NCBI GenBank assembly: GCA_903929485.1
Contig: CAIYUY010000190.1
Location: forward strand, 1 to 59,434
Direction of reading: 5' to 3'
Origin: an uncultured Desulfuromonadales bacterium
Lineage (GTDB): Bacteria > Desulfobacterota > Desulfuromonadia > Geobacterales > CAIOGM01
DNA length: 59,434 nt
The translations under genes were made by a program, and so were the position numbers. Numbering within the stretch: the first letter of the stretch is position 1; every line of letters starts with the position of its first letter. Below are positions 1-8,458 of the stretch, piece by piece. Below the pieces are notes generated by a model. It worked only from the letters and a program-made list of their open reading frames with translations, did not search any database and had not been told where the DNA came from.

Positions 1-2
1 CC

Positions 3-1550
3 GTCGGTGTCCAGACCCTGACCACAACCCAGATCATGGGACTGGACAGCAGCGCCGTGACCGGACTCAACACGGCCCATGTGGCGGCGCTTACCAGTTC
101 CCAACTGGCGGCGCTCACCCCGGCGGAAATCGGCGGGCTGGATTCCAACCATGTTGGCGGCCTGAGCAGCCAGCAGATCGCGGCCATAACCACCACGGCC
201 GTCACCGCCCTCACCAGCAATCAGATGGGAGCACTGGGCTCCGCCTTCGTGGCCGCCATCACCACCGCCCAGATAAGCGCTCTCACTACCTCGGCCATCA
301 CCGGCTTCAGCACCGACGGCATCAAGGGGCTGACCACCGTAGACATCGCGAGACTGACAACGTCACAAATACAGGCACTGACTACAGCTCAAATTGTGGC
401 GCTGGAGACAAAGCAGTTTACAGCCATGACAACTACAGATATTATCGCACTGACTTCCGCTCAGATCCGCGCACTGGAAACCGTTGATATCGCGGCGCTG
501 CACTCCGCCAACCTTACAGCGGCCTTTACTCCGACGCAGCTCCTTGCGATGAATGGACGTCAAACAACAGTCTATCTGACTTCACCGCTTGTGCTTGACC
601 TTGCCGGTACCGGCATCAAGACACTGGATGTTTCTGCCGGTGTTCAATATGACCTGACGGCTACCGGCAGCAAGCAGCAGGTGGGGTGGATCGGAGCCGG
701 AAGTGGCTTCCTCGTTCGAGACATCAATCACGACGGCGTGATCAATAACGGGTCGGAAATGTTCGGCAATGGGACTACACTGGCATCGGGCGCCAAGGCG
801 TCAGACGGATTCCAGGCATTGGCCCAGCTTGACTCAAATCACGATGGCGTTATCAACGCCAAGGACGCGGCATTCAGCGAGCTGGGGGTCTGGGTTGATA
901 CAAACTCTGACGGCATTACCCAACCCGGAGAGATCTACTCTCTCAACTCCCTGGGCATCACACAGTTCAACCTGAATGCCGTCCAGACGGCGGTCAACAA
1001 TAACGGAAACTGGATACTTCAGGATTCGTCGTACGTAACTTCCAATGGAACAACTCATCAAATGGCTGACGTCTGGTTCCAGAATGGCACGACCGCTCCG
1101 GCAGTAAGTACCTCTTTAACAGCTCAGAGTCAGGCTCTTGTCACGACACCGGTTGCATCCTTGAGCGTCGCACCGATTCAGCCCCCGGACAGGGCGCAGC
1201 TCGACTCCTTGAATAACGGCGGTGTCAACCCGTTCAGCACGGCACCAGTAACAGTCATGCAACCTGAACCGATACAGTCACTGAAGGCAGCCGAGATCTA
1301 TTCCCTGTTGCCTGAACAGGGAACCACCTTGACTCCCGCCGATGGTTCAGCAGCTCAGGTCGGTTTCACTGGACCCGCAGGTAACGGAACAGTACAGAAC
1401 GGCAACTTGACTTCATTGCAGAACCTCCCTGCAACGGCATCGCTGTTGCCGGGTAATCAGTTCCAGGGAATTATCCAGCAGGGGCAACTGGCCGAAAATG
1501 TAACAGTCACAGGGGCATTTCCCCAGCCCAAGCCGAATTTGCTGAAGTGA
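3..1550 (+). CDS. Secreted octapeptide-repeat / EF-hand-like calcium-binding protein, 5' end outside window
   Basis: The reading frame is open to the left edge of the window, so the N-terminus is missing; the first in-window ATG (36) lies inside the repeats and is not the true start. Counting from that ATG, residues 1 to about 165 are about 20 tandem eight-residue units of the type TTxQIxAL. Residues about 183-315 form a compact domain starting LVLDL and holding three EF-hand-like calcium loops (D229-x-N-x-D, D266-x-N-x-D, D288-x-N-x-D). The remaining 190 residues are low-complexity and rich in P, Q, T and N. This arrangement is known from large secreted RTX-like or adhesin-type proteins, so a cell-surface or secreted role is inferred. 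No catalytic motif is visible. A strong terminator follows. Confidence 0.75.
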   Translation, partial: VGVQTLTTTQIMGLDSSAVTGLNTAHVAALTSSQLAALTPAEIGGLDSNHVGGLSSQQIAAITTTAVTALTSNQMGALGSAFVAAITTAQISALTTSAITGFSTDGIKGLTTVDIARLTTSQIQALTTAQIVALETKQFTAMTTTDIIALTSAQIRALETVDIAALHSANLTAAFTPTQLLAMNGRQTTVYLTSPLVLDLAGTGIKTLDVSAGVQYDLTATGSKQQVGWIGAGSGFLVRDINHDGVINNGSEMFGNGTTLASGAKASDGFQALAQLDSNHDGVINAKDAAFSELGVWVDTNSDGITQPGEIYSLNSLGITQFNLNAVQTAVNNNGNWILQDSSYVTSNGTTHQMADVWFQNGTTAPAVSTSLTAQSQALVTTPVASLSVAPIQPPDRAQLDSLNNGGVNPFSTAPVTVMQPEPIQSLKAAEIYSLLPEQGTTLTPADGSAAQVGFTGPAGNGTVQNGNLTSLQNLPATASLLPGNQFQGIIQQGQLAENVTVTGAFPQPKPNLLK

Positions 1551-1587
1551 TAGCCGTCAAGTAACAACCGGTTTTATGATCCATCTC

Positions 1588-1625
1588 GTGGTGTCGGATG
1601 AAACAATCCGACACCACTTTTTTTT
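1588..1625 (+). terminator. Rho-independent terminator of the repeat protein gene
   Basis: A perfect 12-bp stem (GTGGTGTCGGAT at 1588-1599, ATCCGACACCAC at 1606-1617) with a six-base loop is followed by eight T. It begins 37 bases after the stop codon. Confidence 0.92.
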
Positions 1626-1904
1626 AAGCATATCTGCATGACATTGCGCGACCTGACATCAGGTTCTGCATCGTCCAGTCAGCTCAAACAGCCTTTTCGC
1701 TCTTTACAGGGGGTATGGAGAGGTGTGGAGTGTTGGATGTCGAAAGAGGTTTAAACCGGTATTACCGTCAGGGTACGACTTGATTCCCCGATAAATCGCC
1801 AAGTAGCGAGACGCAGCATAACTTAAAATTCATCTGGAACTTTGCTGTTACCGATGAACGGAGAAAGGCCGGGTGAGGGGTCATTTAAGAATTTAAGCAG
1901 ACCA
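1626..1904. other. Intergenic stretch with no recognised feature
   Basis: About 280 bases between the terminator and the 3' end of the adaptor gene. No open frame with a ribosome binding site, no tRNA-like fold and no clear terminator for the minus-strand gene were seen. Confidence 0.5.
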
Positions 1905-3119
1905 CTATTTTTCCGCTACCTTGATTTTTGAGTCGTTTTTGAGCTTCTCCAGCGGCTTGAGGACAATTTTGTCTCCCCCCTTAACCCCCGAGAGTACTTC
2001 CTGCAGTTCACCAAGCCTGCTCCCCAACCGCACCGGTGTCTGAACGACCACCTCACCCGCCACTTTGAAAACGACTGAACTCCCGTTGCGCGTGGAGAGA
2101 GCAGCAGGATTGAGCGCTGTTCGAGGTTTCTGCTCCGCTGGAGTAACCGGTCGCTCCAGGAACGCCACCTTGGCGCTCATCTCCGGCAGGATGCGGCGAT
2201 CCTTGTCCACGAACCTGACTTTCACCATGACGGTGGCCTTGCTCCGGTCGGCGGTGGGGACGATGGTATGCACCATGCCGCGGAACCGCGCATCGGGAAA
2301 AGCGTCCAGAAGGATCTCGCAGGGATGACCCACCCGAACTTTTTCAAGATTGGCCTCGGAGACATCAGTCTCCACCATGAGTGAGTCCATGTCCGCCAGG
2401 CTGACCACGGCTGCCTTGGCATTGGCGGCAGCCCCCAGCGGCGTGACGATGTCACCAACGTCGGCGTTCTTGGTGAGAACAACCCCGTCGAAGGGGGCGC
2501 GGATCAGGGTGTACTCCAGGGCAACCTCCCCCCCTCTGAGTCCTGCTTCGGCCCCCTTGATGGCCGATGTCGCTCCCGACACCGCAGCCAGGGCGCGGCG
2601 ATAACGGGCCTCGGCCACATCAAAATCCGCCCGCGCCGTGATCCCCTGACTCACAAGATCCTTCTGACGGGCATAGTTCAGGGTTGCGTCCTGAAGCTCG
2701 ACCTTGGCTTCATCAAGGCTTGAGCGTGACGTGACCAGCACCGCCGCAGCCTGATCTCGTGCCGCCTCGGCATCCCGATTTTCCAGTCGGGCAAGTATCT
2801 CCCCCTTTCTGACCCTGCTCCCCTCTTCCACTCCCAACCACTCCAGTCGGCCGGTGGCCTTGGAAGCAACTGCCGCCTTGCGCTGGGCAACCACATAGCC
2901 GCTGGCATTAAGGAGCGTAAAGGTCTGGGATGGATAGACGAGAGAAACCGTGACGCACTCCACTTCAACCGTTGGGGTGAAGAGTCCTCGCGAGACAAGA
3001 ACAGCCACCACGACGGTGGCGGAGGCCACGACCAGCGTGACAGCCATCTTCTTCCGAACAGGTCGTTTGGCAGTGAACTGTTTGTCAATTCTAAGTTTGC
3101 TGAGTTCTTCCTGAGCCAT
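1905..3119 (-). CDS. Efflux RND / MacA-type periplasmic adaptor subunit (HlyD family)
   Basis: Membrane-fusion protein of 404 residues that would bridge an inner-membrane pump and an outer-membrane channel. A single N-terminal membrane segment (about 24-44) anchors it. The first half of the lipoyl/barrel-sandwich domain follows (about 72-114, ASGYVVAQ ... GVEEGSRVRKGEIL), then an alpha-hairpin (about 116-205), the second lipoyl half (YTLIRAPFDGVV), a beta-barrel and a C-terminal membrane-proximal domain. Start ATG is preceded by GAGGT at good spacing. No transporter or TolC-like gene adjoins it within the window, so its pump partner and substrate are unknown. Confidence 0.88.
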   Translation of the reverse strand: MAQEELSKLRIDKQFTAKRPVRKKMAVTLVVASATVVVAVLVSRGLFTPTVEVECVTVSLVYPSQTFTLLNASGYVVAQRKAAVASKATGRLEWLGVEEGSRVRKGEILARLENRDAEAARDQAAAVLVTSRSSLDEAKVELQDATLNYARQKDLVSQGITARADFDVAEARYRRALAAVSGATSAIKGAEAGLRGGEVALEYTLIRAPFDGVVLTKNADVGDIVTPLGAAANAKAAVVSLADMDSLMVETDVSEANLEKVRVGHPCEILLDAFPDARFRGMVHTIVPTADRSKATVMVKVRFVDKDRRILPEMSAKVAFLERPVTPAEQKPRTALNPAALSTRNGSSVVFKVAGEVVVQTPVRLGSRLGELQEVLSGVKGGDKIVLKPLEKLKNDSKIKVAEK

Positions 3120-3208
3120 GCAAAAAACCTCGATCCGACATGATATGTGCGTTAAGTATCAACAATCTATAACTTCACTCCGGCCACCTGACGTCCCCTC
3201 AAGCGTCG

Positions 3209-4393
3209 TCAGGCCGGTGTGATCTGAATCGGCATCGGCTCCTCGTCCCTCCCCAACCACTCGCGAATAAGTTCGTCAATATAGTGAATCTCCCGACCGA
3301 CACAGAGCCGAATCCCCATGTCCGCAGCCCGCTGCCGGTGTGAATCCAGGAGCGGCTGATAGCTCACCAGAAGTACCCGGGCATCCTTGCCGCCCAATTG
3401 CTGCCGCACCCCGTCAAGTTTATAAAGGGCGTCGGCTCCGGGGGCATCCGGGTTGAGGGTGCACTGGAATCGCTTGGCCTTGCATTCAATGATATGAAGC
3501 CGATTTCGGGCCAAGAGCACCACATCCAACTCGTTTTTAATCGCCGTTGCATCGTTGAGGCGGACATACTCCACCCCACGGGCCATTTCCTGAATGACGG
3601 AAGATTCAGTCTGCAACCGTTCCACCTGGGTGGCGACATGATCTTCCAGCCACCCCCCGTTAACATAACGACGGGCCCCCTCATCGGGAAACCGAAGCCG
3701 CTCCCCAAAACGCTCGATGAGGTTGAAGGAGACGAACCGGTCGATAAGTCCCTGCAGGTCGCCCCATTTCTGATAACCGCTGTCCAGTGGAAGAGTGCAA
3801 CGATCGCCATCCACATGATACGCAAACCAGTTAAGGCTTGCCATCGGCTTAGCCAACCGCTCCACACCGCCGATCAGTTCCCGGGTCAAAGCGCGCAACC
3901 CCCGGGGCATGGCTAGATCCACGGGATTCTCCTGGATGGTTGCGCCGTGAGCCCTGAGAAAATCCACGAGAGTGATGCGTCCAGCCAGAGGCGAACGAAG
4001 CCTCTCCTCCGGATGGACCCAGACCAGACAATCACGATGGGGGTGCACATAGAATACCGGGCGTTCGGCGCCGCGGAAGGCTTCATAGGCGCCGATCCCC
4101 ACCGGACCGAAGGCCCCGGAAAGATTCAGAGCCACATCGTTGGGACCACGCCCCATAAGAATGGTGCGGACCTGATCCCGGACTGCGGAGACGCTCCAGG
4201 GATCGCGCAAAAACTTTAGATGAACCGTGATCCCTTCCGGAGAGAGAATCGACTCCACCCAGCGGGCCTGTGGCTCGTGATCGGGAGCAGTGAGCAGATA
4301 GACATCCGACGGACGTAACAGAGGGTCAAGGGCGGGAAGAGCGGCGTCGATGGAGACGTCATGCACCAGACAGAGGTGGCTTCGACAGCGCAT
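3209..4393 (-). CDS. Card1/Can2-like CARF domain PD-(D/E)XK nuclease (DUF1887 type), orphan
   Basis: The 394-residue protein has an N-terminal Rossmann-like CARF half (about 1-140) and a C-terminal restriction-type nuclease. Nuclease residues that can be seen are E250 (WLEDH), D290 (NELDVV) and E303-x-K305 (ECKAK), the PD-(D/E)XK pattern. In the family, a cyclic oligoadenylate made by type III CRISPR complexes binds the CARF half and activates DNA or RNA cleavage. Here the usual GGTK-type loop reads NLSGAFGPVG, so the lysine is absent and the ligand may differ. The ATG at 4393 is chosen over a longer frame because AAGGAG lies 10 bases upstream and a promoter occupies the longer version. No CRISPR array or cas gene is nearby. 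Confidence 0.82.
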   Translation of the reverse strand: MRCRSHLCLVHDVSIDAALPALDPLLRPSDVYLLTAPDHEPQARWVESILSPEGITVHLKFLRDPWSVSAVRDQVRTILMGRGPNDVALNLSGAFGPVGIGAYEAFRGAERPVFYVHPHRDCLVWVHPEERLRSPLAGRITLVDFLRAHGATIQENPVDLAMPRGLRALTRELIGGVERLAKPMASLNWFAYHVDGDRCTLPLDSGYQKWGDLQGLIDRFVSFNLIERFGERLRFPDEGARRYVNGGWLEDHVATQVERLQTESSVIQEMARGVEYVRLNDATAIKNELDVVLLARNRLHIIECKAKRFQCTLNPDAPGADALYKLDGVRQQLGGKDARVLLVSYQPLLDSHRQRAADMGIRLCVGREIHYIDELIREWLGRDEEPMPIQITPA

Positions 4394-4439
4394 GAGGCGG
4401 CAACTCCTTTTTAGAAGATAAGAGATACTATCATCTATT

Positions 4440-4468
4440 CTTATGAGACAAGCGCCGTTTTTTGTCAA
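4440..4468 (-). promoter_or_regulatory. Sigma-70-type promoter of the CARF nuclease gene
   Basis: On the minus strand TTGACA (4468-4463) and CATAAG (4445-4440) are 17 bases apart. Transcription would start near 4433, giving a leader of about 40 bases before the ATG at 4393. The nuclease therefore appears to have its own promoter, separate from the ABC exporter genes upstream. Confidence 0.6.
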
Positions 4469-4550
4469 GAAGTCCGTGATTCTTTTCGCTCACGGCTCCG
4501 GCCGGCACCGGATGACAAAAATGTTCCCATGCTGCCCCGGTGCTCTGGAA

Positions 4551-5336
4551 CTAGCGACCTTTCAACTGACAAGCATCGGTAAAGTAAGTTCGATACCCTT
4601 GCAGCAGGATCAAAAACGAGGTGATGGCCACCGCGCCGGTGATGGCGCAGATAATAGCGATCTGATAGCGGACTGCGGTGACCGGTTCCGTCCCGGAGAG
4701 GATCTGACCGGTCATCATGCCGGGAAGGGCCACGATACCGGTGGCGGCCATGCTATTCATGGTCGGGATCAGGGATGCGCAGTAGGCAGCCCGAAGGGCC
4801 GATTCCGACGCTTGACGAGGGTTAGCCCCCAGACAGATGGCGGTTTCGATCTCTTCTCGACGGTCATGCATCTCACTGGAGAGCCGTTCAGCCGCCAGGC
4901 TGGCGCCGTTCATTGCATTACCGATGATCATCCCGGCCAACGGAATCAGGTAGCGGGGATCAAACCAGGGAGAATAGCCGACAACCAGCAGACAGAAATA
5001 AAACGTGACGCCGCCACAGCCGACAACAATCGAGCTCCCCATGACCCGGTAAAAGTGAGGCATCCGTACCTTGCTGCGTGACCCCGCGATCTGGAGCGAA
5101 AAGCCGGTCATGGCCAGCAGCATAAGCAGCACCAGCGCCGGCGAGCGAACGGCAAAGAGGAGTTGCAGGAGATACCCCACGACGATGAGCTGCGTCACCA
5201 TTCGGAAGGACGCCCAGAGAAGCTGTTTTTCCTGTCCTATCGACCTGAAGCGGGCGAGAGCCACGGCCAGCAGAATCAAAACATAGGCGTAGACCAGTTG
5301 CAGCAACTCCATGGGGACGACACGCTGATTCTCCAT
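4551..5336 (-). CDS. fetB: ABC exporter permease, FetB/YbbM family
   Basis: Integral membrane subunit of 261 residues, matching the usual length of about 260 for FetB. It has about six hydrophobic segments and the family-typical blocks MIIGNAMNGASLAAERL, ICLGA and LPGMMTGQILSG. In E. coli FetAB contributes to iron export and peroxide resistance; the substrate here is inferred from family only. The ATG at 5336 follows GAGGAG at 10 bases, whereas upstream in-frame codons would run deep into the ATPase gene. It starts seven bases after the ATPase stop, so the pair is co-translated. Confidence 0.87.
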   Translation of the reverse strand: MENQRVVPMELLQLVYAYVLILLAVALARFRSIGQEKQLLWASFRMVTQLIVVGYLLQLLFAVRSPALVLLMLLAMTGFSLQIAGSRSKVRMPHFYRVMGSSIVVGCGGVTFYFCLLVVGYSPWFDPRYLIPLAGMIIGNAMNGASLAAERLSSEMHDRREEIETAICLGANPRQASESALRAAYCASLIPTMNSMAATGIVALPGMMTGQILSGTEPVTAVRYQIAIICAITGAVAITSFLILLQGYRTYFTDACQLKGR

Positions 5337-5343
5337 CTTGTGA

Positions 5344-6090
5344 TCACTCCTCTCCCTCTTTCGGCTCCGCCAAAAAACGCCTGAACGCCTCGCTACACGG
5401 TCGCGACAGCAGTTCCGCCCCCTTCCCCTCTTCGATAATTTTACCTCCTTCAAGATAGATAAGGAGGTCAGCGCACTGGCCGGCCAGACGGAGATCATGA
5501 GTAACAAGGAGTACGGCAAGCCGTTCAAGACGGCAGATGTCACGGAGGATCAGGGCAAAACGGTCGGAGGAGGGGCGATCAAGGGCGCTGGTCGGTTCAT
5601 CCAGCAGGAGAACCTGGGGAGAGGAGATAAGGGCCCGGGCCAGGCTGACCCGCTGCTGCTCTCCACCGGAAAGGGTGCGAGCGTCCCGCTGCAGCAGTTT
5701 CGTGGGGAGGCCGACAAGATCAAGAGCTCTGGCGATCTCCCTGCTGCCACCGTCAGGCGCCGGAACAGCGCGATAACGAAACGGTTGTTGCACATTGAAC
5801 AGGACCGTCCCCTCAAACATGAACGGTTTTTGCAAAACCATCGCCACCCTGCGGCGAACCGCCAAGGGGTCCAGCTCCCTGATATCCACTCCATTCAGGA
5901 GAATGCTTCCTTCTGACGGCTCTTCCAGTCGGTTCAGGAGACGGAGCAGGGTACTCTTCCCGCTTCCGGATGGGCCAACAATAACGGTTATCTCTCCCTG
6001 AAGAGCAGAGAAGGATATTTCATGAAGGATTTGGGCGCTTTTCCCATCCTGGTTCGTGCGGCTGACACCGACAGTATGGAGCCGCACCAT
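5344..6090 (-). CDS. fetA: ABC exporter ATP-binding protein, FetA/YbbL family
   Basis: ATPase partner of the FetB-like permease. It has a Walker A (GPSGSGKST), Q-loop region (MVLQKPFMFEGTV), ABC signature (LSGGEQQR), Walker B (VLLLDEPTSALD) and switch histidine (VTHD). About 248 residues from the ATG at 6090, which has GGAG nine bases upstream. An in-frame ATG at 6123 would add 11 residues and sits one base after the stop of the small cysteine-rich gene, so coupling could make that the real start. The N-terminus therefore carries some uncertainty; the function does not. Confidence 0.88.
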   Translation of the reverse strand: MVRLHTVGVSRTNQDGKSAQILHEISFSALQGEITVIVGPSGSGKSTLLRLLNRLEEPSEGSILLNGVDIRELDPLAVRRRVAMVLQKPFMFEGTVLFNVQQPFRYRAVPAPDGGSREIARALDLVGLPTKLLQRDARTLSGGEQQRVSLARALISSPQVLLLDEPTSALDRPSSDRFALILRDICRLERLAVLLVTHDLRLAGQCADLLIYLEGGKIIEEGKGAELLSRPCSEAFRRFLAEPKEGEE

Positions 6091-6124
6091 TACCCGCTGC
6101 TCCTGCTCTTGTTGACTGGTCATT

Positions 6125-6310
6125 TCAATTGCTCTTTCGGTTAAGCCGCTCATACAACCCGATCTGCTCCCGGATCGACAGCTTCCGGAGCTCCCCGCAC
6201 CCCGTTCGAAGACAGAGGCGACAGCGATCGTCGCTGCACCATTGGCAGCAGCGGCAATCGGCACAGGGGTGTTTCTTAATTCCGTTATCCGTTAACAAAT
6301 GAACGGTCAA
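6125..6310 (-). CDS. Small cysteine-rich protein, putative metal or Fe-S binding
   Basis: A 61-residue frame starts at TTG overlapping the yggS stop (TTGA) and ends one base before an ATG of the ABC ATPase (TGA-A-ATG). Its middle has eight cysteines in the arrangement C-x2-C-x-C-C-x2-C-x4-C-x2-C-x4-C, followed by a charged helix (LSIREQIGLYERLNRK). Compact cysteine spacing suggests a zinc ribbon-like or cluster-binding knot. The tight fit between two real genes argues that it is translated, but the TTG start has no obvious Shine-Dalgarno and I do not recognise the family with certainty. Position next to a putative iron exporter makes a metal link attractive but unproven. Confidence 0.5.
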   Translation of the reverse strand: MTVHLLTDNGIKKHPCADCRCCQWCSDDRCRLCLRTGCGELRKLSIREQIGLYERLNRKSN

Positions 6311-6996
6311 CGACTTCTTCCTCCGAAGAGCGCCGTCCCCACCCGCACCAGGGTCGCCCCCTCCTCTATGGCTGCCTCGAAATCTCCGGACATTCCCATG
6401 GAGAGTTCCGCCATCTCCACGCCGGGAATCCCTTCACCTGCGATTACCCCGGCCAGCCGACGTAGTTCTCTAAAATAGGGGCGCGCTCCTTCCGGATCAT
6501 CGAAGAGGGGGGGCATGGTCATGAGCCCTTTGATCCTCAGATGCGGCAGCGAGGCGACCTCCCTGACCAATGTCAGAAGAGCATCCGCGGTGGTCCCCCC
6601 CTTGGTCGTCTCACCGGCGATGTTCACCTCCAAGAGGATACGGCAGCTCTTCCCCCTACTCCCCCACTGCCGGCTGATCTCCCGAGCCAGGGATAATCGA
6701 TCCACTGAATGGACCATGGTGACCAGATCCACCAACTGCTTGACCTTGTTACTCTGAAGGGAGCCGATGAAGTGCCACTCCACCGGCTCGTCAACCTCCG
6801 CCGCCTTGGCGGTCAGTTCCTGAACGTAGTTCTCCCCGAAGAGGAACTGCCCGGATCGCGCCGCCTCATTCACCGCATCAGCGGATTGAGTCTTGGAGAC
6901 CGCCACCAGACGGATAGAGGAAGGATCGCGCCCTGCTCGGAGCGCGGCAGCGGAAATCCGTCCATGAATACACTTCATATTTTCAGCTATCTTCAT
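6307..6996 (-). CDS. yggS: YggS/PLPBP family pyridoxal phosphate homeostasis protein
   Basis: Single-domain PLP-binding TIM-barrel protein of 229 residues, normal for the family. The PLP lysine is K35 in LVAVSKTQ, and the conserved tracts FGENYVQEL, WHFIGSLQSNK, SVD and SMGMSGDFEAAI are present. It buffers PLP and affects amino-acid and B6 balance rather than acting as an enzyme. The ATG at 6996 (MKIAENMK) is preferred to a TTG 12 bases upstream; the binding site is weak (GGAA). It heads a minus-strand run with the cysteine-rich gene and the FetAB-like exporter. Confidence 0.9.
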   Translation of the reverse strand: MKIAENMKCIHGRISAAALRAGRDPSSIRLVAVSKTQSADAVNEAARSGQFLFGENYVQELTAKAAEVDEPVEWHFIGSLQSNKVKQLVDLVTMVHSVDRLSLAREISRQWGSRGKSCRILLEVNIAGETTKGGTTADALLTLVREVASLPHLRIKGLMTMPPLFDDPEGARPYFRELRRLAGVIAGEGIPGVEMAELSMGMSGDFEAAIEEGATLVRVGTALFGGRSR

Positions 6997-7415
6997 AGTT
7001 TTTTCCAAGTAGAACCGGGATCACAGGCTCTGTTTCAGTGCAGATGATTTGCTGATGTTCCTGTTGGACTCTTCGGTACAAGTCGGCTACTCAAAAATGA
7101 TCCCTGTCGTCCCACATCTCAAAACTCGCTGCTCATCCGTTTCTGAATCAGAGACGCCGGAGCACTTTTTAAAGAGGCTCGGCAACAAACTTGTGCAGGT
7201 TTCTCGGTGAATCGAAAAACGAGATTGGATTAGAATATATTCCCCCCGGTATAACCTTCAACAACTTACACAACTTACCAACGTCCCTCCGGTGGCCCAA
7301 GTAGTTCATTCCGCTTAGTTCCCATCCCCCCCGACCACTCCTTTACACCCTGCATTTGGTGAATGGAAGGGTAAGAATGTTTATTCAGACAGCGGGATAG
7401 TCGATTAACTTTATG
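6997..7415. other. Intergenic stretch with no recognised feature
   Basis: About 420 bases of lower GC than the flanks. No supported open frame, tRNA or terminator was found. It must contain the promoter for yggS on the minus strand, but no convincing -35/-10 pair could be chosen. Confidence 0.45.
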
Positions 7416-7763
7416 CTATGAGAGCGTTGTTTCCACCATAAGAAATCTCTGCCCATTGGCATGGGCCTCCTCAAAATCCGCATCTAAGACTGAAAAGCCC
7501 TGTTTGCGTGCTTGAACGTAATAGCGTCCGTAGGCCTCTTTATCAAAGGCGTATGAACCACCGAGTTCCATCCCCTGCAGAATTTCTCCGAAGCGAATCT
7601 TTCGGATGACGTTCCTATTCCATGAATTCGGCATAGATTCTTTAAGGTACTCCAGCAAGGCAACCTCTGAACCAGCAACCAAACACGCCTTGCCGGTACA
7701 TACCATAGCCATCGGCTCAGCATATGCGAAGTAACCGATTACTTTCGTAACGCTATCCTTCAT
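7416..7763 (-). CDS. Conserved hypothetical protein, small soluble
   Basis: A 115-residue protein with no membrane segment or known motif that I recognise. The middle contains GGSYAFDKEAYGRYYVQARKQGF and the C-terminus FEEAHANGQRFLMVE, a pattern suggesting a compact alpha/beta domain. AAGGAG lies 10 bases upstream of the ATG, so translation is well supported. It stands alone between two intergenic gaps and follows maf on the same strand. Confidence 0.6.
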   Translation of the reverse strand: MKDSVTKVIGYFAYAEPMAMVCTGKACLVAGSEVALLEYLKESMPNSWNRNVIRKIRFGEILQGMELGGSYAFDKEAYGRYYVQARKQGFSVLDADFEEAHANGQRFLMVETTLS

Positions 7764-7827
7764 GTCGGAATGACTCCTTGTAGGCGCTTATTCATTTTGA
7801 GTAACGCTACCACCACCGGCAAAACCT

Positions 7828-7853
7828 CGGTTTCAGCAACTCCGCTAAAACCG
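7828..7853 (-). terminator. Possible terminator downstream of maf
   Basis: A 10-bp stem with one G-U pair and a six-base loop lies 27 bases after the maf stop. On the minus strand it is followed by AGGTTTTG, so the T tract is short. Confidence 0.4.
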
Positions 7854-7879
7854 CCTCCTCACTGGTTTGTGCCAACTCG

Positions 7880-8458
7880 TTATACTAACACCCCGAAGCT
7901 CCTGAGAACCTCCACCACTTCGCAGAGTGGTAACCCAACCACGTTGCTGTATGATCCCTCAATTTTTTGGACCATGTAGGCGGCTCCCCCCTGGATGGCG
8001 TAGGCGCCGGCCTTGTCGAAGGGACAACCGGTGGCGATATAGGCGTTTATCTCCTCAAGCGTCAGCGGCTTAAAGAAGACCCGGGTGGAGACGACCTGGG
8101 AATGAGTGACACCAGTGGTTTTGTCATGAACGGCGAAACCGGTGATGACCTGATGAGCCCGACCGGAAAGGAGCGAGAGCATCCGCCGGGCGGCGGCGGC
8201 GTCAACGGGCTTCCCCATGATCTCCTCATCACAAACCACCACCGTGTCGGCGCCGATATAAAGATCACCCTCAATAATTCCAGCCACCACCAAGGCCTTC
8301 TCTTGGGCCAAGCGAAGGACATGGTCCGACGGCAATTCCCCCGGCAAAGGCTCCTCGGGAATGTCCGCCGGAACCACCGAAAAAACAATCCCCGCCGATT
8401 CCAGCAGTTCGCTCCGTCGGGGTGATGCCGACGCCAAAATGATTAGTTTACGGCTCAT
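7880..8458 (-). CDS. maf: Maf family nucleoside triphosphate pyrophosphatase
   Basis: House-cleaning enzyme of 192 residues that hydrolyses dTTP/UTP-type or modified nucleotides to monophosphates. Family marks are LASASPRRSELL at the N-terminus, GADTVVV in the middle with the catalytic aspartate, GKPVDAAAARRML, and the C-terminal block SYSNVVGLPL. The start ATG overlaps the stop of the small membrane protein gene by ATGA, so they are translationally coupled behind recJ. Confidence 0.93.
   Translation of the reverse strand: MSRKLIILASASPRRSELLESAGIVFSVVPADIPEEPLPGELPSDHVLRLAQEKALVVAGIIEGDLYIGADTVVVCDEEIMGKPVDAAAARRMLSLLSGRAHQVITGFAVHDKTTGVTHSQVVSTRVFFKPLTLEEINAYIATGCPFDKAGAYAIQGGAAYMVQKIEGSYSNVVGLPLCEVVEVLRSFGVLV

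Noticed and set aside
1626-1904. Possible cyclic-di-GMP riboswitch-like stretch before the repeat gene terminator region
   Set aside because: A few GC-rich strings recall the motif, but neither the conserved core nor the two-helix layout could be found.
4480-4530. Hairpin after fetB as a terminator
   Set aside because: A six-base stem around GCGAAAAGAA exists, but no T run follows on the minus strand, so termination is not supported.
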